Origin: a virus
IMG/VR virus record: IMGVR_UViG_3300042549_003222
Location: 1-22,513 of that record
Strand: one strand, 5' to 3'
DNA length: 22,513 nucleotides
Shown here: piece after piece, positions 15,184-21,199 of the stretch
Position numbering within the stretch: position 1 is the first letter of the stretch
How the letters are laid out: every line of letters starts with the position of its first letter
Notes under the pieces: model-generated
What the model saw: only the letters and a program-made list of their open reading frames with translations
Databases searched by the model: none
Told to the model about the DNA's origin: nothing
Made by a program: the position numbers and the translations under genes

Positions 15184-16355
15184 TGAATTACTCACTTGGA
15201 AATATGCTTGGTGGAGGAGCGATTGGAGTCAATCTACTCCCACCACTTCCTACTCTTCCATCTTTAATTGTTTATGGTCAAAGTTTAGCAACTGGAGATA
15301 CTAAAAACCTACTTGTTGGAGCAACTGGCCCATCAGCAACTCACAAAATGCTTGCAAGTTCTCCTAGTAATGGAACTCCACGCTTTAATTTATATGATGG
15401 AGGCGCAGCATTAACGGCAAATCAATTCAATGCGTTACAGGAAAAATTTGATGGGTTACAGGGGCAAACAGTTCTCACATCATCTTTAGAAGGAATGTCT
15501 CGTCAATGGCTTGGAATGATCGGTGGACTTAGAGCTACTACGATTGCCGACATGAGTCCAGGAACAAATCCATATACTAGACTTACCCAGAACATTACCA
15601 ATATGACAGCACTTGGTGCAATGCCTACTGCGTTTGTGTTTTGGCAAGGTCAGCAGGACAATGGAGCAACAACAAAAGCAAGTTATAAAGCATCTTTAGC
15701 TGCATTAAAATCTGCTGTTATTTCTACAAGTGGAAATCCAAAATTGATTTTTGCCGTTATTATTCCAACAGGTGGATGCAATGGAACAAATACTTGCGGT
15801 GCTACATTAGCTATTTCAGAAATGATCCGCGAAGGATCAATCGTAGGTATTGCAACTGATTATTTTCTTCCATTCAACAAAAACGATGTGCATCCTTGGC
15901 AAGAAGGACAGGCATGGTTGGGCAACTATATTCAAAGATTCATTAACGCAGCAGCAAGGGGCAAGGCATACGATACTATGCGTATGACTGGTGCTACTTT
16001 ATCTGGTGCTACTGTTACGATCTCAACAACTAAGCCAGCAACATTTGACACTGTAAATTATCATCCAATTACGCAAGCAGGATTTAAAGTTTCAGACTCT
16101 ACTGGTGGAGCAAATATTGCCGTTTCTAATGTCGCAGTGAGTGGATCAAGTATTATATTAACTTTGGCATCTGCTCCAACTGGGCAAGCTGTTATTCGCT
16201 ACGCGCTAGATTATGCGAAAATTTCAGACTGGTCTACATCTAGCTCTGGCACTGCTGGTAGCATTTACAGCGCATCAACTGACAGATGTTCCATTATTGG
16301 AAAGACTTACCCTATGCATCACTGGCTAACTCCTGACCAAATTACAAGCGTATGA
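15183..16355 (+). CDS. SGNH/GDSL-type carbohydrate esterase, virion-associated
   Basis: After a short N-terminal attachment-like stretch (residues 1-26) comes an SGNH hydrolase: block I appears as VYGQSLA with Ser34 the likely nucleophile (compare GQSNM in sialate acetylesterases), WQGQQD at 154-159 resembles the WyQGEsD block, and NDVHPWQEG supplies Asp235 and His237 as partners. The catalytic set is thus complete. The C-terminal portion (about 258-390) is beta-rich and Ser/Thr-rich, likely an Ig-like carbohydrate-binding or trimerisation domain. Such enzymes remove acetyl groups from surface sugars during adsorption. It starts at TGATG after the adaptor and overlaps the next gene by ATGA. 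Its substrate is not known; the enzyme class is from motifs. Confidence 0.72.
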   Translation: MNYSLGNMLGGGAIGVNLLPPLPTLPSLIVYGQSLATGDTKNLLVGATGPSATHKMLASSPSNGTPRFNLYDGGAALTANQFNALQEKFDGLQGQTVLTSSLEGMSRQWLGMIGGLRATTIADMSPGTNPYTRLTQNITNMTALGAMPTAFVFWQGQQDNGATTKASYKASLAALKSAVISTSGNPKLIFAVIIPTGGCNGTNTCGATLAISEMIREGSIVGIATDYFLPFNKNDVHPWQEGQAWLGNYIQRFINAAARGKAYDTMRMTGATLSGATVTISTTKPATFDTVNYHPITQAGFKVSDSTGGANIAVSNVAVSGSSIILTLASAPTGQAVIRYALDYAKISDWSTSSSGTAGSIYSASTDRCSIIGKTYPMHHWLTPDQITSV

Positions 16356-17017
16356 TTACTTCTCAAATTTATCATCAATTAGGAGTCGATCAGGCATCAA
16401 CATTTTTAAATCGTGCTACTGTCTCTCCTATCTCAAATACCCCATCATGGAGAGGAACTTCTGGAACTCCTACTGGGCCAGGGGCATACTATGCAGCAGC
16501 GATTACATGCAAAGGCACCAATTCATTCGATACTGGCTATGCTCCAACAGGAGACCATAGCGCACTTGTTGCTTTTAAAATTTCTGAAAATGCTCAAATA
16601 AATATTATCGGTTGCGGAAATTCAGGAGGGTTTGTTTTTCCAGGTGGGCCTGAGATTATTGTAAGTGGAGCAAGTGGAGTTACTTCTTTCTTGGGTACAA
16701 CAGGATCTGGTGGTGATGGATATATTGAAAGAGGTTGGCGTGTTTTTGGTTATACTAGAACTGGTGCGACAATTACATATCTTATCGGAACAGGTGCTAG
16801 GATTTTACAGGTTCGTACAGCATCAGTCGCGAGTCTGTCTAGCAACGTTCTTACCATGTGCCTTGGAGGCGGTCGTTATACTTGGTCAGTCGATCCAACC
16901 TACGATGAGTTCTCTGAAGTAGCAATCTGGTCAAGTGCATTAAGCACCGCTAATCTCATTGCACAAGCTGAAGAGATTCGCCTATCAATTATTGCAAGGG
17001 GCTTGCAAGCAGAATGA
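16352..17017 (+). CDS. LamG-like (concanavalin-fold) virion protein (221 aa)
   Basis: The protein is beta-rich with Gly-, Ser- and Thr-rich strands, and ends in YDEFSEVAIWSSALSTANLI, then a short helix with QAEEIR. This is the typical end of LamG/concanavalin A-like jelly-roll domains in phage tail and surface proteins. These domains bind sugars. The earlier segment contains GAYYAAAITCKGTNSFDTGY and DHSALVAFKIS. No catalytic residues are seen. The ATGA overlap with the esterase suggests the two are made together and may form one adsorption complex. It is likely a tail fibre or a surface fibre. The fold call is confident in pattern only. Confidence 0.68.
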   Translation: MITSQIYHQLGVDQASTFLNRATVSPISNTPSWRGTSGTPTGPGAYYAAAITCKGTNSFDTGYAPTGDHSALVAFKISENAQINIIGCGNSGGFVFPGGPEIIVSGASGVTSFLGTTGSGGDGYIERGWRVFGYTRTGATITYLIGTGARILQVRTASVASLSSNVLTMCLGGGRYTWSVDPTYDEFSEVAIWSSALSTANLIAQAEEIRLSIIARGLQAE

Positions 17018-17055
17018 TTTCATGACTCTACACCAATTATTCGCACATATTAAAA

Positions 17056-17334
17056 ATGAAATTTGACTTGCTCACAGAATTTTCCATTGGTATTTCAAAA
17101 ACAATTACGTTGTTTTGCAGTAGTGGAGCGAGTTTTCTTTTATCCACCGAAATCCCCGATGATCTTGGCGTGGCTAAATACGCTAGTGCGCTGACAGGCT
17201 GGGGGCTTGCGATCGCTTGTATCTTTGTGCTGACTAGGACAGTTAAGCATCTGTTCGAGAAGCTGGAAAAAAAGGATGACTACATCAAGGAGCTGCACGA
17301 AACAGCATTGAAAAAAGCAGAGGAAAGCAAATGA
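17056..17334 (+). CDS. Holin-like membrane protein (92 aa)
   Basis: One clear hydrophobic helix spans about residues 44-62 (GWGLAIACIFVLTRTV region), and a weaker one is possible at about 12-29. A charged coiled-coil tail follows (residues 63-92, Lys/Glu-rich). Size, membrane segment, charged C-terminus and position first in a lysis cassette before an amidase match a holin, which opens the inner membrane at the end of infection. It overlaps the next gene by ATGA. Alternatively it may be the inner-membrane partner (Rz-like) of the small lipoprotein two genes downstream, as its coiled-coil tail would also suit that role. Confidence 0.65.
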   Translation: MKFDLLTEFSIGISKTITLFCSSGASFLLSTEIPDDLGVAKYASALTGWGLAIACIFVLTRTVKHLFEKLEKKDDYIKELHETALKKAEESK

Positions 17335-17804
17335 ATTACCGCATCTTACATCCGACAAAAGAAGGCAAGCGCAAATATCGCTTTGCGGCAGTGGGTGTGA
17401 ATTGCACGGCACTAAAAGGAAGGCTTTCACAACATCCGAATGTAGAATTTTATAGTGCCGATGGAATCCTCCGCGCATGGATTAAGAACGGATGGATTTT
17501 TGCAACGAACGAGTATTTTTGGAACGGATGCAGCCCGAAGAAATACGTCGGGATTCACCCGTTTGGATTTTGGGCGGGAACACCAGACTTTGCTGGCACC
17601 ATCGAAGCGTCATTTTGGCACGATGTTCTTTTCCAGTTTGCGGCAGTCGGCATGTATGATTTGAACGATGCAAACTATCAATTTCTGCACCTCATGGAGC
17701 GCAATGGCTTTTTGCTTGCCAGTCATTATTTTGACGCAGTGGAAGCTTATGGCGACAAGTATTTTGGAAAAGACTCAGAAGGCGTTTATGTAAAAATCTT
17801 ATGA
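17331..17804 (+). CDS. DUF1353-like phage protein in lysis cassette (157 aa)
   Basis: Residues 63-103 carry FWNGCSPKKYVGIHPFGFWA, then GTPDF and GTIEASFWHDVLFQF. The pattern 'W.GCSPK...GTPD..GT..ASL.HD.L.QF' is typical of a phage family (DUF1353-like) often found next to lysis and tail genes. Conserved polar residues (Asp86, His97, Asp98) could form an active or metal site, but no activity is established. The gene overlaps both neighbours by ATGA, so its expression is bound to that of the holin and lipoprotein. It may assist lysis or wall modification, an inference from position. Confidence 0.72.
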   Translation: MNYRILHPTKEGKRKYRFAAVGVNCTALKGRLSQHPNVEFYSADGILRAWIKNGWIFATNEYFWNGCSPKKYVGIHPFGFWAGTPDFAGTIEASFWHDVLFQFAAVGMYDLNDANYQFLHLMERNGFLLASHYFDAVEAYGDKYFGKDSEGVYVKIL

Positions 17805-17950
17805 AACTACTAATTGTAAATATTTTAGCACTTGCTTACTCAAGCTGCACATTAACGGTCAACCCAGATGGAAGCCGAACCTACGGAACGGACGCAAAAA
17901 CGGCAGCGATCATCGCGGCGCAAATCGTGGAGGCTGAGAGCGGGAAATGA
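17801..17950 (+). CDS. Small lipoprotein, possible o-spanin (49 aa)
   Basis: The gene is short but has ATGA overlaps at both ends. The product starts MKLLIVNILALAYSSC, a signal peptide followed by a lipobox-like YSSC with Cys16 the predicted lipidated residue (the -3 position, Tyr, is not ideal). The mature part is only 33 residues, ending in a helix with Ala, Glu and Ile (KTAAIIAAQIVEAESGK). Size and place match outer-membrane spanin lipoproteins (Rz1-like), which join with an inner-membrane partner to break the outer membrane after the holin and endolysin act. Unlike classical Rz1 it is not Pro-rich, so the spanin role is tentative. It indicates a host with an outer membrane. Confidence 0.65.
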   Translation: MKLLIVNILALAYSSCTLTVNPDGSRTYGTDAKTAAIIAAQIVEAESGK

Positions 17951-18498
17951 AACCGATCATCATCATTGATCCTGGTCACGGCATGGGTAACCGTAAGCCA
18001 GGGCGTTACGATTGCGGGGCAGAATCAAACGGCATTACCGAAGCGGAAATCGTGATGACTTGGGCAAATGAATTGCGCGACATTCTGCGTTTCCGAAAGG
18101 TGGCAGTTGTTAGAACTCGCACCGATGATAAAGACCCTTGCAGCATTTCGGCACGGGCAAGAATCGCCAAGGCTTATAACGGCACTATCATGATTTCCCT
18201 GCATTGCAACGCCGCAAATGGCAAAGCAAGCGGAACTGAAACATTCTATCGAGGCGCGGAAAATAAATCAAAGGCAGTAGATTTGAATCTTGCCGTATGC
18301 GCTGGATTGCTAACTGTGAATCGCGGAGTGAAAACCGAGAATCAATCTCAGCATTCAACTCTTGCCGTGATGTCGTTTCAGCCATGCTTTTTGATCGAGC
18401 TTGGATTTATCGATCACGCTGGAGATCGTGCGAAAATGCTTAACGCGGAAAAGCGCAAGGCAACGTGCAATGCTATTGCAAATCTGCTACTTGAATAA
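17947..18498 (+). CDS. N-acetylmuramoyl-L-alanine amidase (endolysin, Amidase_3)
   Basis: The enzyme cuts the amide bond between muramic acid and the L-alanine of the peptide stem in peptidoglycan. The Amidase_3 signature is complete: DPGHG at residues 8-12 (zinc ligand His11), Glu32 in GITEAE (zinc ligand), His86 in SLHCNA (zinc ligand) and catalytic Glu151 in LIELGF. The 183-residue length corresponds to the catalytic domain alone, without a cell-wall binding module, as is usual for phages of outer-membrane hosts. No signal peptide is visible, so export depends on the holin. It overlaps the lipoprotein gene by ATGA and closes the lysis cassette; a short hairpin and T-run follow. Confidence 0.93.
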   Translation: MKPIIIIDPGHGMGNRKPGRYDCGAESNGITEAEIVMTWANELRDILRFRKVAVVRTRTDDKDPCSISARARIAKAYNGTIMISLHCNAANGKASGTETFYRGAENKSKAVDLNLAVCAGLLTVNRGVKTENQSQHSTLAVMSFQPCFLIELGFIDHAGDRAKMLNAEKRKATCNAIANLLLE

Positions 18499-18509
18499 AT
18501 CATCACATC

Positions 18510-18536
18510 GTTCGAGCCATCGAGCATTTATTTTTT
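18510..18536 (+). terminator. Weak intrinsic terminator after the lysis cassette
   Basis: GTTCGA (18510-18515) and TCGAGC (18520-18525) make a six-pair stem including one G-U pair, with a GCCA loop, followed by ATTTATTTTTT. The T-run is good but the stem short, so some read-through into the phosphoesterase gene is expected. Confidence 0.45.
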
Positions 18537-18573
18537 CCCGCGTTTCACAAGGTCACATTCAGCCTAAAATAAC

Positions 18574-19308
18574 ATGAGCAAATTCAAAAAGTTTTTAGTT
18601 GCGGCAGATAATCACGGAAGCCTAGTTTGCCAAGATGCGAAAAAGGTATTGCTATCATTCGCGGAAACGTGGAAGCCTGACTATCGCGTTCATCTCGGCG
18701 ACTTATGGGACTTTTCACCATTGCGGAGGGGTGCAAGCCAAGAAGAAAAAGCAGATGGGATTTCAGATGATTTTATTCAGGGCTTGGAATTTCTCGACGA
18801 CTTCAAACCAAACTTTTTAACACTTGGAAATCACGATGACCGCATATACCAACACGCTACGCATTGTAGCGATGGAATCCTACGCGAGCGATGCGAGGAG
18901 CTAGTCAAAGCCGCGGAGCAACAATTCAAGCGGCGGCGCATTACCTTTTGCCAATACAAGGTTACAGAGTTTTTGCAAATGCCCGGGTGCAACGTCAAAC
19001 TAATTCACGGATTCAGATCCACGGTCTACCCCGCCAAGGCTCATTATGAAAATTGGGGTGAATGCTTGCACGGTCACTGCCATACTAAGGATGAACACAC
19101 GGCAAGGCATATCGACGGCGGAAAGTCGTTCAGCGTGGCTTGCATGGCAGACCTTGCCAAGCTGAGTTACTCAGATCGACAACCAGCAAAGTTAGGTCAC
19201 AGAAACGGATTTTTATATGGCATTATCAACACAAAAACAGGAAGGTGGGAAGCATGGCAAGTAACCAAAGAACACGGGGACTGGATCAGTCCACAAGGAA
19301 TACTCTGA
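18574..19308 (+). CDS. Calcineurin-like metallophosphoesterase (244 aa)
   Basis: All metal-binding motifs of the family are present in order: ADNHG (Asp12, His14), GDLWD (Asp43), GNHDD (Asn86, His87), an isolated His145 in LIHGF, and HGHCH (His168, His170). Such enzymes use two metal ions to break phosphate esters: phosphodiesters of nucleic acids or nucleotides, or phosphoprotein substrates. Here the substrate is unknown. The large insertion between Asp43 and the GNHDD motif is helical and charged (SQEEKADGISDDFIQGL). The gene lies between lysis genes and a winged-helix gene whose start lies inside it (55 bases of overlap). A role in DNA end processing or nucleotide metabolism is possible. 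Confidence 0.9.
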   Translation: MSKFKKFLVAADNHGSLVCQDAKKVLLSFAETWKPDYRVHLGDLWDFSPLRRGASQEEKADGISDDFIQGLEFLDDFKPNFLTLGNHDDRIYQHATHCSDGILRERCEELVKAAEQQFKRRRITFCQYKVTEFLQMPGCNVKLIHGFRSTVYPAKAHYENWGECLHGHCHTKDEHTARHIDGGKSFSVACMADLAKLSYSDRQPAKLGHRNGFLYGIINTKTGRWEAWQVTKEHGDWISPQGIL

Positions 19309-19529
19309 GCGCACTGGATTATGCGCTAGAACAATCGGAGGTATCGGCATCGCGCAAAGGTGATGAATTTACGTCGCAAGAATACTATGCCGCGCTACTA
19401 GCTAAGGGGGCGAGTATAAGCCACTCAGGGGCGTTGTATCGGCTAAAAGGATTGGTTACTAGTGGCAAGCTCAAAAAGCGCAAGATGACCATTGCCGGCG
19501 CACCTACCAACCTCTACAGCAAGCCATGA
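19254..19529 (+). CDS. Winged-helix DNA-binding small protein (91 aa)
   Basis: The start at 19254 was chosen because a Shine-Dalgarno GGAAGGTGGGA ends just upstream; an earlier in-frame start at 19140 would overlap the phosphoesterase by 169 bases. The product has a polar helical N-terminus, then FTSQEYYAALLAKGASISHS, GALYRLKGLVTSGKLKKRKM and TIAGAPTNLYSKP. This is the usual helix-helix-helix-wing pattern of small phage winged-helix proteins, with the basic GKLKKRK as the wing. It overlaps the next gene by ATGA. It probably regulates late or host transcription; no target is visible. Confidence 0.72.
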   Translation: MASNQRTRGLDQSTRNTLSALDYALEQSEVSASRKGDEFTSQEYYAALLAKGASISHSGALYRLKGLVTSGKLKKRKMTIAGAPTNLYSKP

Positions 19530-19720
19530 GCGACGAGCTACCAAAGTGTGAGCATTGCAAAAAGAAGCCTTGCCGAATTGCGACTTTGATTAACAGCGAT
19601 AAAAAAGCGCAACGAATGATCGGGCGAGTCTGCGATGATTGCGAGCATTTGATCTGCGGCTTCGATATGCCTTTTGTCGAAAAGATGCACCTGATGATGT
19701 TGCGTCCGATTGCACAATAA
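19526..19720 (+). CDS. Small cysteine-rich, zinc-ribbon-like protein (64 aa)
   Basis: Two CxxC pairs, Cys8/Cys11 and Cys36/Cys39, with extra Cys16 and Cys44, fit a small zinc-binding fold that might bind nucleic acid or protein. Between them lies a basic helix (NSDKKAQRMIGRV). The ATGA overlap with the winged-helix gene suggests the two act together. The stop codon lies inside a hairpin stem shared with the convergent gene's stop. Nothing further about its function can be read. Confidence 0.68.
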   Translation: MSDELPKCEHCKKKPCRIATLINSDKKAQRMIGRVCDDCEHLICGFDMPFVEKMHLMMLRPIAQ

Positions 19721-19740
19721 AGTGGCAAGGTTTATTGTGC
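19712..19740. terminator. Hairpin between convergent genes containing both stop codons
   Basis: GCACAATAAA (19712-19721) pairs perfectly with TTTATTGTGC (19731-19740) around a nine-base loop. The rightward gene's TAA (19718-19720) is in the left arm and the leftward gene's TAA (19732-19734) in the right arm. The stem is symmetric, so it works in both directions, though neither side has a strong T-tract (TTTTT only appears at 19748-19752 on the + side). It probably marks the boundary between late and early transcription. Confidence 0.6.
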
Positions 19741-19929
19741 ATTTGCCTTTTTGTAAATCGCCTCACAATGCGCCACAAGCTCGCTTTGCATCAATCGCCC
19801 GTTGCCATAGCCAACAGCGCGGCGAATGTCAGCAATCAGGAATAGCGCGGCAACAAGTGACCCGTTAGCGTCTGACAGTCTTTTGTCAAGATCGGCGTTT
19901 TCTATTTTCAGTTTTTCAATGTCGGTCAT
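19732..19929 (-). CDS. Small early-type protein with coiled coil (65 aa)
   Basis: The N-terminal half (about residues 3-30) is a charged heptad-like helix (EKLKIENADLDKRLSDANGS), the second half contains ALFLIADIRRAVGYGNGRLM and a terminal helix. This pattern ('IRxAVGxxGxLMQxELV') resembles small early proteins of other phages. The leader GAAACAAAATGACC is similar to the early-gene leaders. It lies downstream of, but is separated from, the main leftward operon by a terminator, so it needs its own promoter in 19930-20087, where none is convincing. Function unknown. Confidence 0.65.
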   Translation of the reverse strand: MTDIEKLKIENADLDKRLSDANGSLVAALFLIADIRRAVGYGNGRLMQSELVAHCEAIYKKANAQ

Positions 19930-20140
19930 TTTGTTTCTTTCGTTGTTTGGTTAAAAAATGCGTCAACTTTTATTTTCACTTGTCGATCAATCGCCATAGC
20001 GAATCCGTATCTTTTCCTACGCATGGCAGGTAAGCGAGAAAACAATCGCAGAAATACGCAGATTGCGCAACCTCGAATTTTCGTGGCAAAAAAGAACGCC
20101 ACGAGACCTATTGCGCGGGGGCAAGGAAGGTTTCTCGTGG
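19930..20140. other. Intergenic region between the early operon and the 65-aa gene
   Basis: A 211-base stretch without a convincing gene. It holds the terminator of the leftward operon (20088-20141) and two CGCAGA copies exactly ten bases apart (20047-20052 and 20057-20062) flanked by CAAT and ATTG. This resembles a small operator. A basic 41-codon open frame on the + strand (20023-20148) runs through the terminator but lacks a ribosome binding site. Confidence 0.45.
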
Positions 20141-20141
20141 C
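20088..20141 (-). terminator. Intrinsic terminator of the leftward early operon
   Basis: On the - strand GCCACGAGA (20141-20133) pairs with TCTCGTGGC (20106-20098) over nine bases, with a further small stem in the loop (TTGC/GCAA), followed by GTTCTTTTTT (20097-20088). The stop codon of the last gene ends on the first base of the stem. This is a good rho-independent terminator. Confidence 0.82.
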
Positions 20142-20296
20142 TAGGTAAGTATTTTAACATGGAAAATCAGCATTGCAAGCCTAACAATTTGCGCATTCCT
20201 CGCATACGTCATCGTGTTGGTTAAAATTACCTTATTCCATAAAGGATTCCGTCTTGTTCTTGCAAATAAGTGTAACTCATTTAGTTGTGTGTTCAT
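20141..20296 (-). CDS. Last small gene of early operon (51 aa)
   Basis: The frame starts with an ATGA overlap to the previous gene and its leader is the shortened early leader (ACCAACAATGAACACA). The product starts MNTQLNELHLFARTRRNPLW and is basic with a hydrophobic end (VRLAMLIFHVKIL). No family is recognised. Its stop joins the terminator stem. The overlap, leader and position support a real gene, but the protein has no other sign of conservation, so it may be a degenerate remnant. Confidence 0.5.
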   Translation of the reverse strand: MNTQLNELHLFARTRRNPLWNKVILTNTMTYARNAQIVRLAMLIFHVKILT

Positions 20297-20478
20297 TGTT
20301 GGTCTTCCGTCTCTGGAAAATCATAGTATTTGTGAATCCACTCCATAATAGCGGAGTGGACAGCATCTTTAATAACCTCGTGGGATGGGTTTTCCGTATG
20401 CTTATGCGCTCTCATAACGCCGTAACGACATCTCTCCTCGATACAATCACTTAGTATTGCGTAATATTTTGGTTTCAT
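20293..20478 (-). CDS. Small early phage protein (61 aa)
   Basis: An all-helical, charged 61-residue product with SDCIEERCRYGVMRAHKHTE, then NPSHEVIKDAVHSAIMEWIH and a C-terminal YYDFPETED. The combination 'GxxRAHKHTxNPSxE...AIMxxIxxYFDF' is seen in other phages' early regions, so it is likely conserved; function unknown. Overlaps at both ends are ATGA, as elsewhere in this operon. His and Cys are enriched but do not make a clear metal site. Confidence 0.72.
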   Translation of the reverse strand: MKPKYYAILSDCIEERCRYGVMRAHKHTENPSHEVIKDAVHSAIMEWIHKYYDFPETEDQQ

Positions 20479-20675
20479 GGTTTTATTTCTTTTGGTTCTA
20501 TGTGAAATTCACACCAGAAAGCGATGATTTTCGGCGGTTCGATGTAGGAATGCACGCCATTTCTCGGTGCTGTCCTGCGCAGGCATGTCTCGCATCCTTC
20601 GCGCCAGTCCCATGTTCCGTCCTCATCGAATCCCACGCCCTCGCATCGGGCAACGTCATTTGGTAGGGTGTTCAT
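20475..20675 (-). CDS. Small conserved early phage protein, Cys-containing (66 aa)
   Basis: The sequence has ARCEGVGFDEDGTWDWREGC, ETCLRRTAPRNG and EPPKIIAFWCEFHI. The pattern of Cys (Cys11, the GCETC pair, a late Cys) with WREGCETCLRRTAPR is characteristic of a small family widespread in phage early regions. The Cys arrangement could bind zinc. No function is established. Start and stop both overlap their neighbours by ATGA. It has the early-type start ATGAACAC, preceded by ACCA. Confidence 0.78.
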   Translation of the reverse strand: MNTLPNDVARCEGVGFDEDGTWDWREGCETCLRRTAPRNGVHSYIEPPKIIAFWCEFHIEPKEIKP

Positions 20676-20914
20676 TGGTCAGTTGGTTTGTAGTTTGCGT
20701 GATCGAAAAGCACCTGCCAGTCGTCGCGGTTGTATTGTGCTTCGTTGTATGCTTCGCGCAGGATTGTATCGCGCGTAGATTGTTCAATGCGCTGCCAATT
20801 AAAAATCAGGCATCGGACAAGCAATAGCGTGGCTCCTGTGTTACGGTTGTGAGTGTATCTCGCTGCAAAAACAAGCGCGGTGTTTTCTAGGCGTTGATAT
20901 GGTTCTGTGTTCAT
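20672..20914 (-). CDS. Small conserved early phage protein (80 aa)
   Basis: The ATG at 20914 was chosen because the 20-base leader ends on it; an in-frame ATG at 20941 would add nine residues that look like translated leader. The product has ALVFAARYTHNRNTGATLLL, VRCLIFNWQRIEQSTRDTIL and ends in a helix with DDWQVL. The 'CARYxHxRxTGA...W..F..ST...I' pattern recurs in early phage genes. It is helical and near neutral. It overlaps the next gene by ATGA and lies 49 bases downstream of the preceding one, with a small ACGCT/AGCGT hairpin between them. Function unknown. Confidence 0.75.
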   Translation of the reverse strand: MNTEPYQRLENTALVFAARYTHNRNTGATLLLVRCLIFNWQRIEQSTRDTILREAYNEAQYNRDDWQVLFDHANYKPTDQ

Positions 20915-20925
20915 TTTGTTTTGGT
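20906..20925 (-). repeat. Early-gene start leader, copy 2
   Basis: On the - strand ACCAAAACAAAATGAACACA, identical over all 20 bases to 21180-21199. It covers the last bases before the start codon and the first codons of the 80-aa gene. A second ACAAAATGA just upstream (20928-20936) shows part of the motif duplicated in tandem. Confidence 0.8.
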
Positions 20926-20963
20926 CATTTTGTTTGTACATGTTGATACGCTAAACGTAAGCG

Positions 20964-21188
20964 TTAGTGATCTTGGCTGTTCTCCCAAGAGAAATTCCAT
21001 GGTTCGGATTCGCTCCATGGAACAAGATCGCGAAGCTCTGCGGCGATCTTCCGCGCCTCGTTTCGCTCACGTTCAAGGGACTCACAAAGATCCCAAATAT
21101 CTCCCTCGGTTGCGCGGTGGATGTGGTTTTCCCGCAGGTCGCGGAGTTGGTCTGTTTCTGGCGTGTCGTTCATTTTGATTGTGTTCAT
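20964..21188 (-). CDS. Small coiled-coil early phage protein (74 aa)
   Basis: The product starts MNTIKMNDTPETDQ and contains LCESLERERNEARKIAAELR. The TPETD...LERERNEA combination is a common pattern in early proteins of phages, usually with a coiled-coil centre and a variable tail. It ends in a Trp/Ser-rich stretch (WSESEPWNFSWEN). It overlaps the DnaC-like ATPase gene by ATGA. Function unknown; dimerisation through the coiled coil is likely. Confidence 0.75.
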   Translation of the reverse strand: MNTIKMNDTPETDQLRDLRENHIHRATEGDIWDLCESLERERNEARKIAAELRDLVPWSESEPWNFSWENSQDH

Positions 21189-21199
21189 TTTGTTTTGGT
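21180..21199 (-). repeat. Early-gene start leader, copy 3
   Basis: On the - strand ACCAAAACAAAATGAACACA, the same as copy 2. Here it lies inside the 3' end of the ATPase gene and leads into the ATG of the 74-aa gene, so it constrains both reading frames. Confidence 0.8.

Noticed and set aside
17947-18498. Host-derived cell-wall amidase rather than phage endolysin
   Set aside because: It lacks a signal peptide and host-type extra domains, and overlaps genes of a typical phage lysis cassette.
20023-20148. Rightward 41-codon basic frame (starts MAGKRENNRRN)
   Set aside because: It runs through the leftward operon's terminator stem, has no ribosome binding site and overlaps the stop of the leftward 51-aa gene. 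The basic composition follows from the terminator bases. Not excluded, but the terminator explanation is better.
20457-20827. Rightward frames at 20457-20666 and 20567-20827
   Set aside because: They are antisense to leftward genes that have recognisable family patterns and ATGA junctions.
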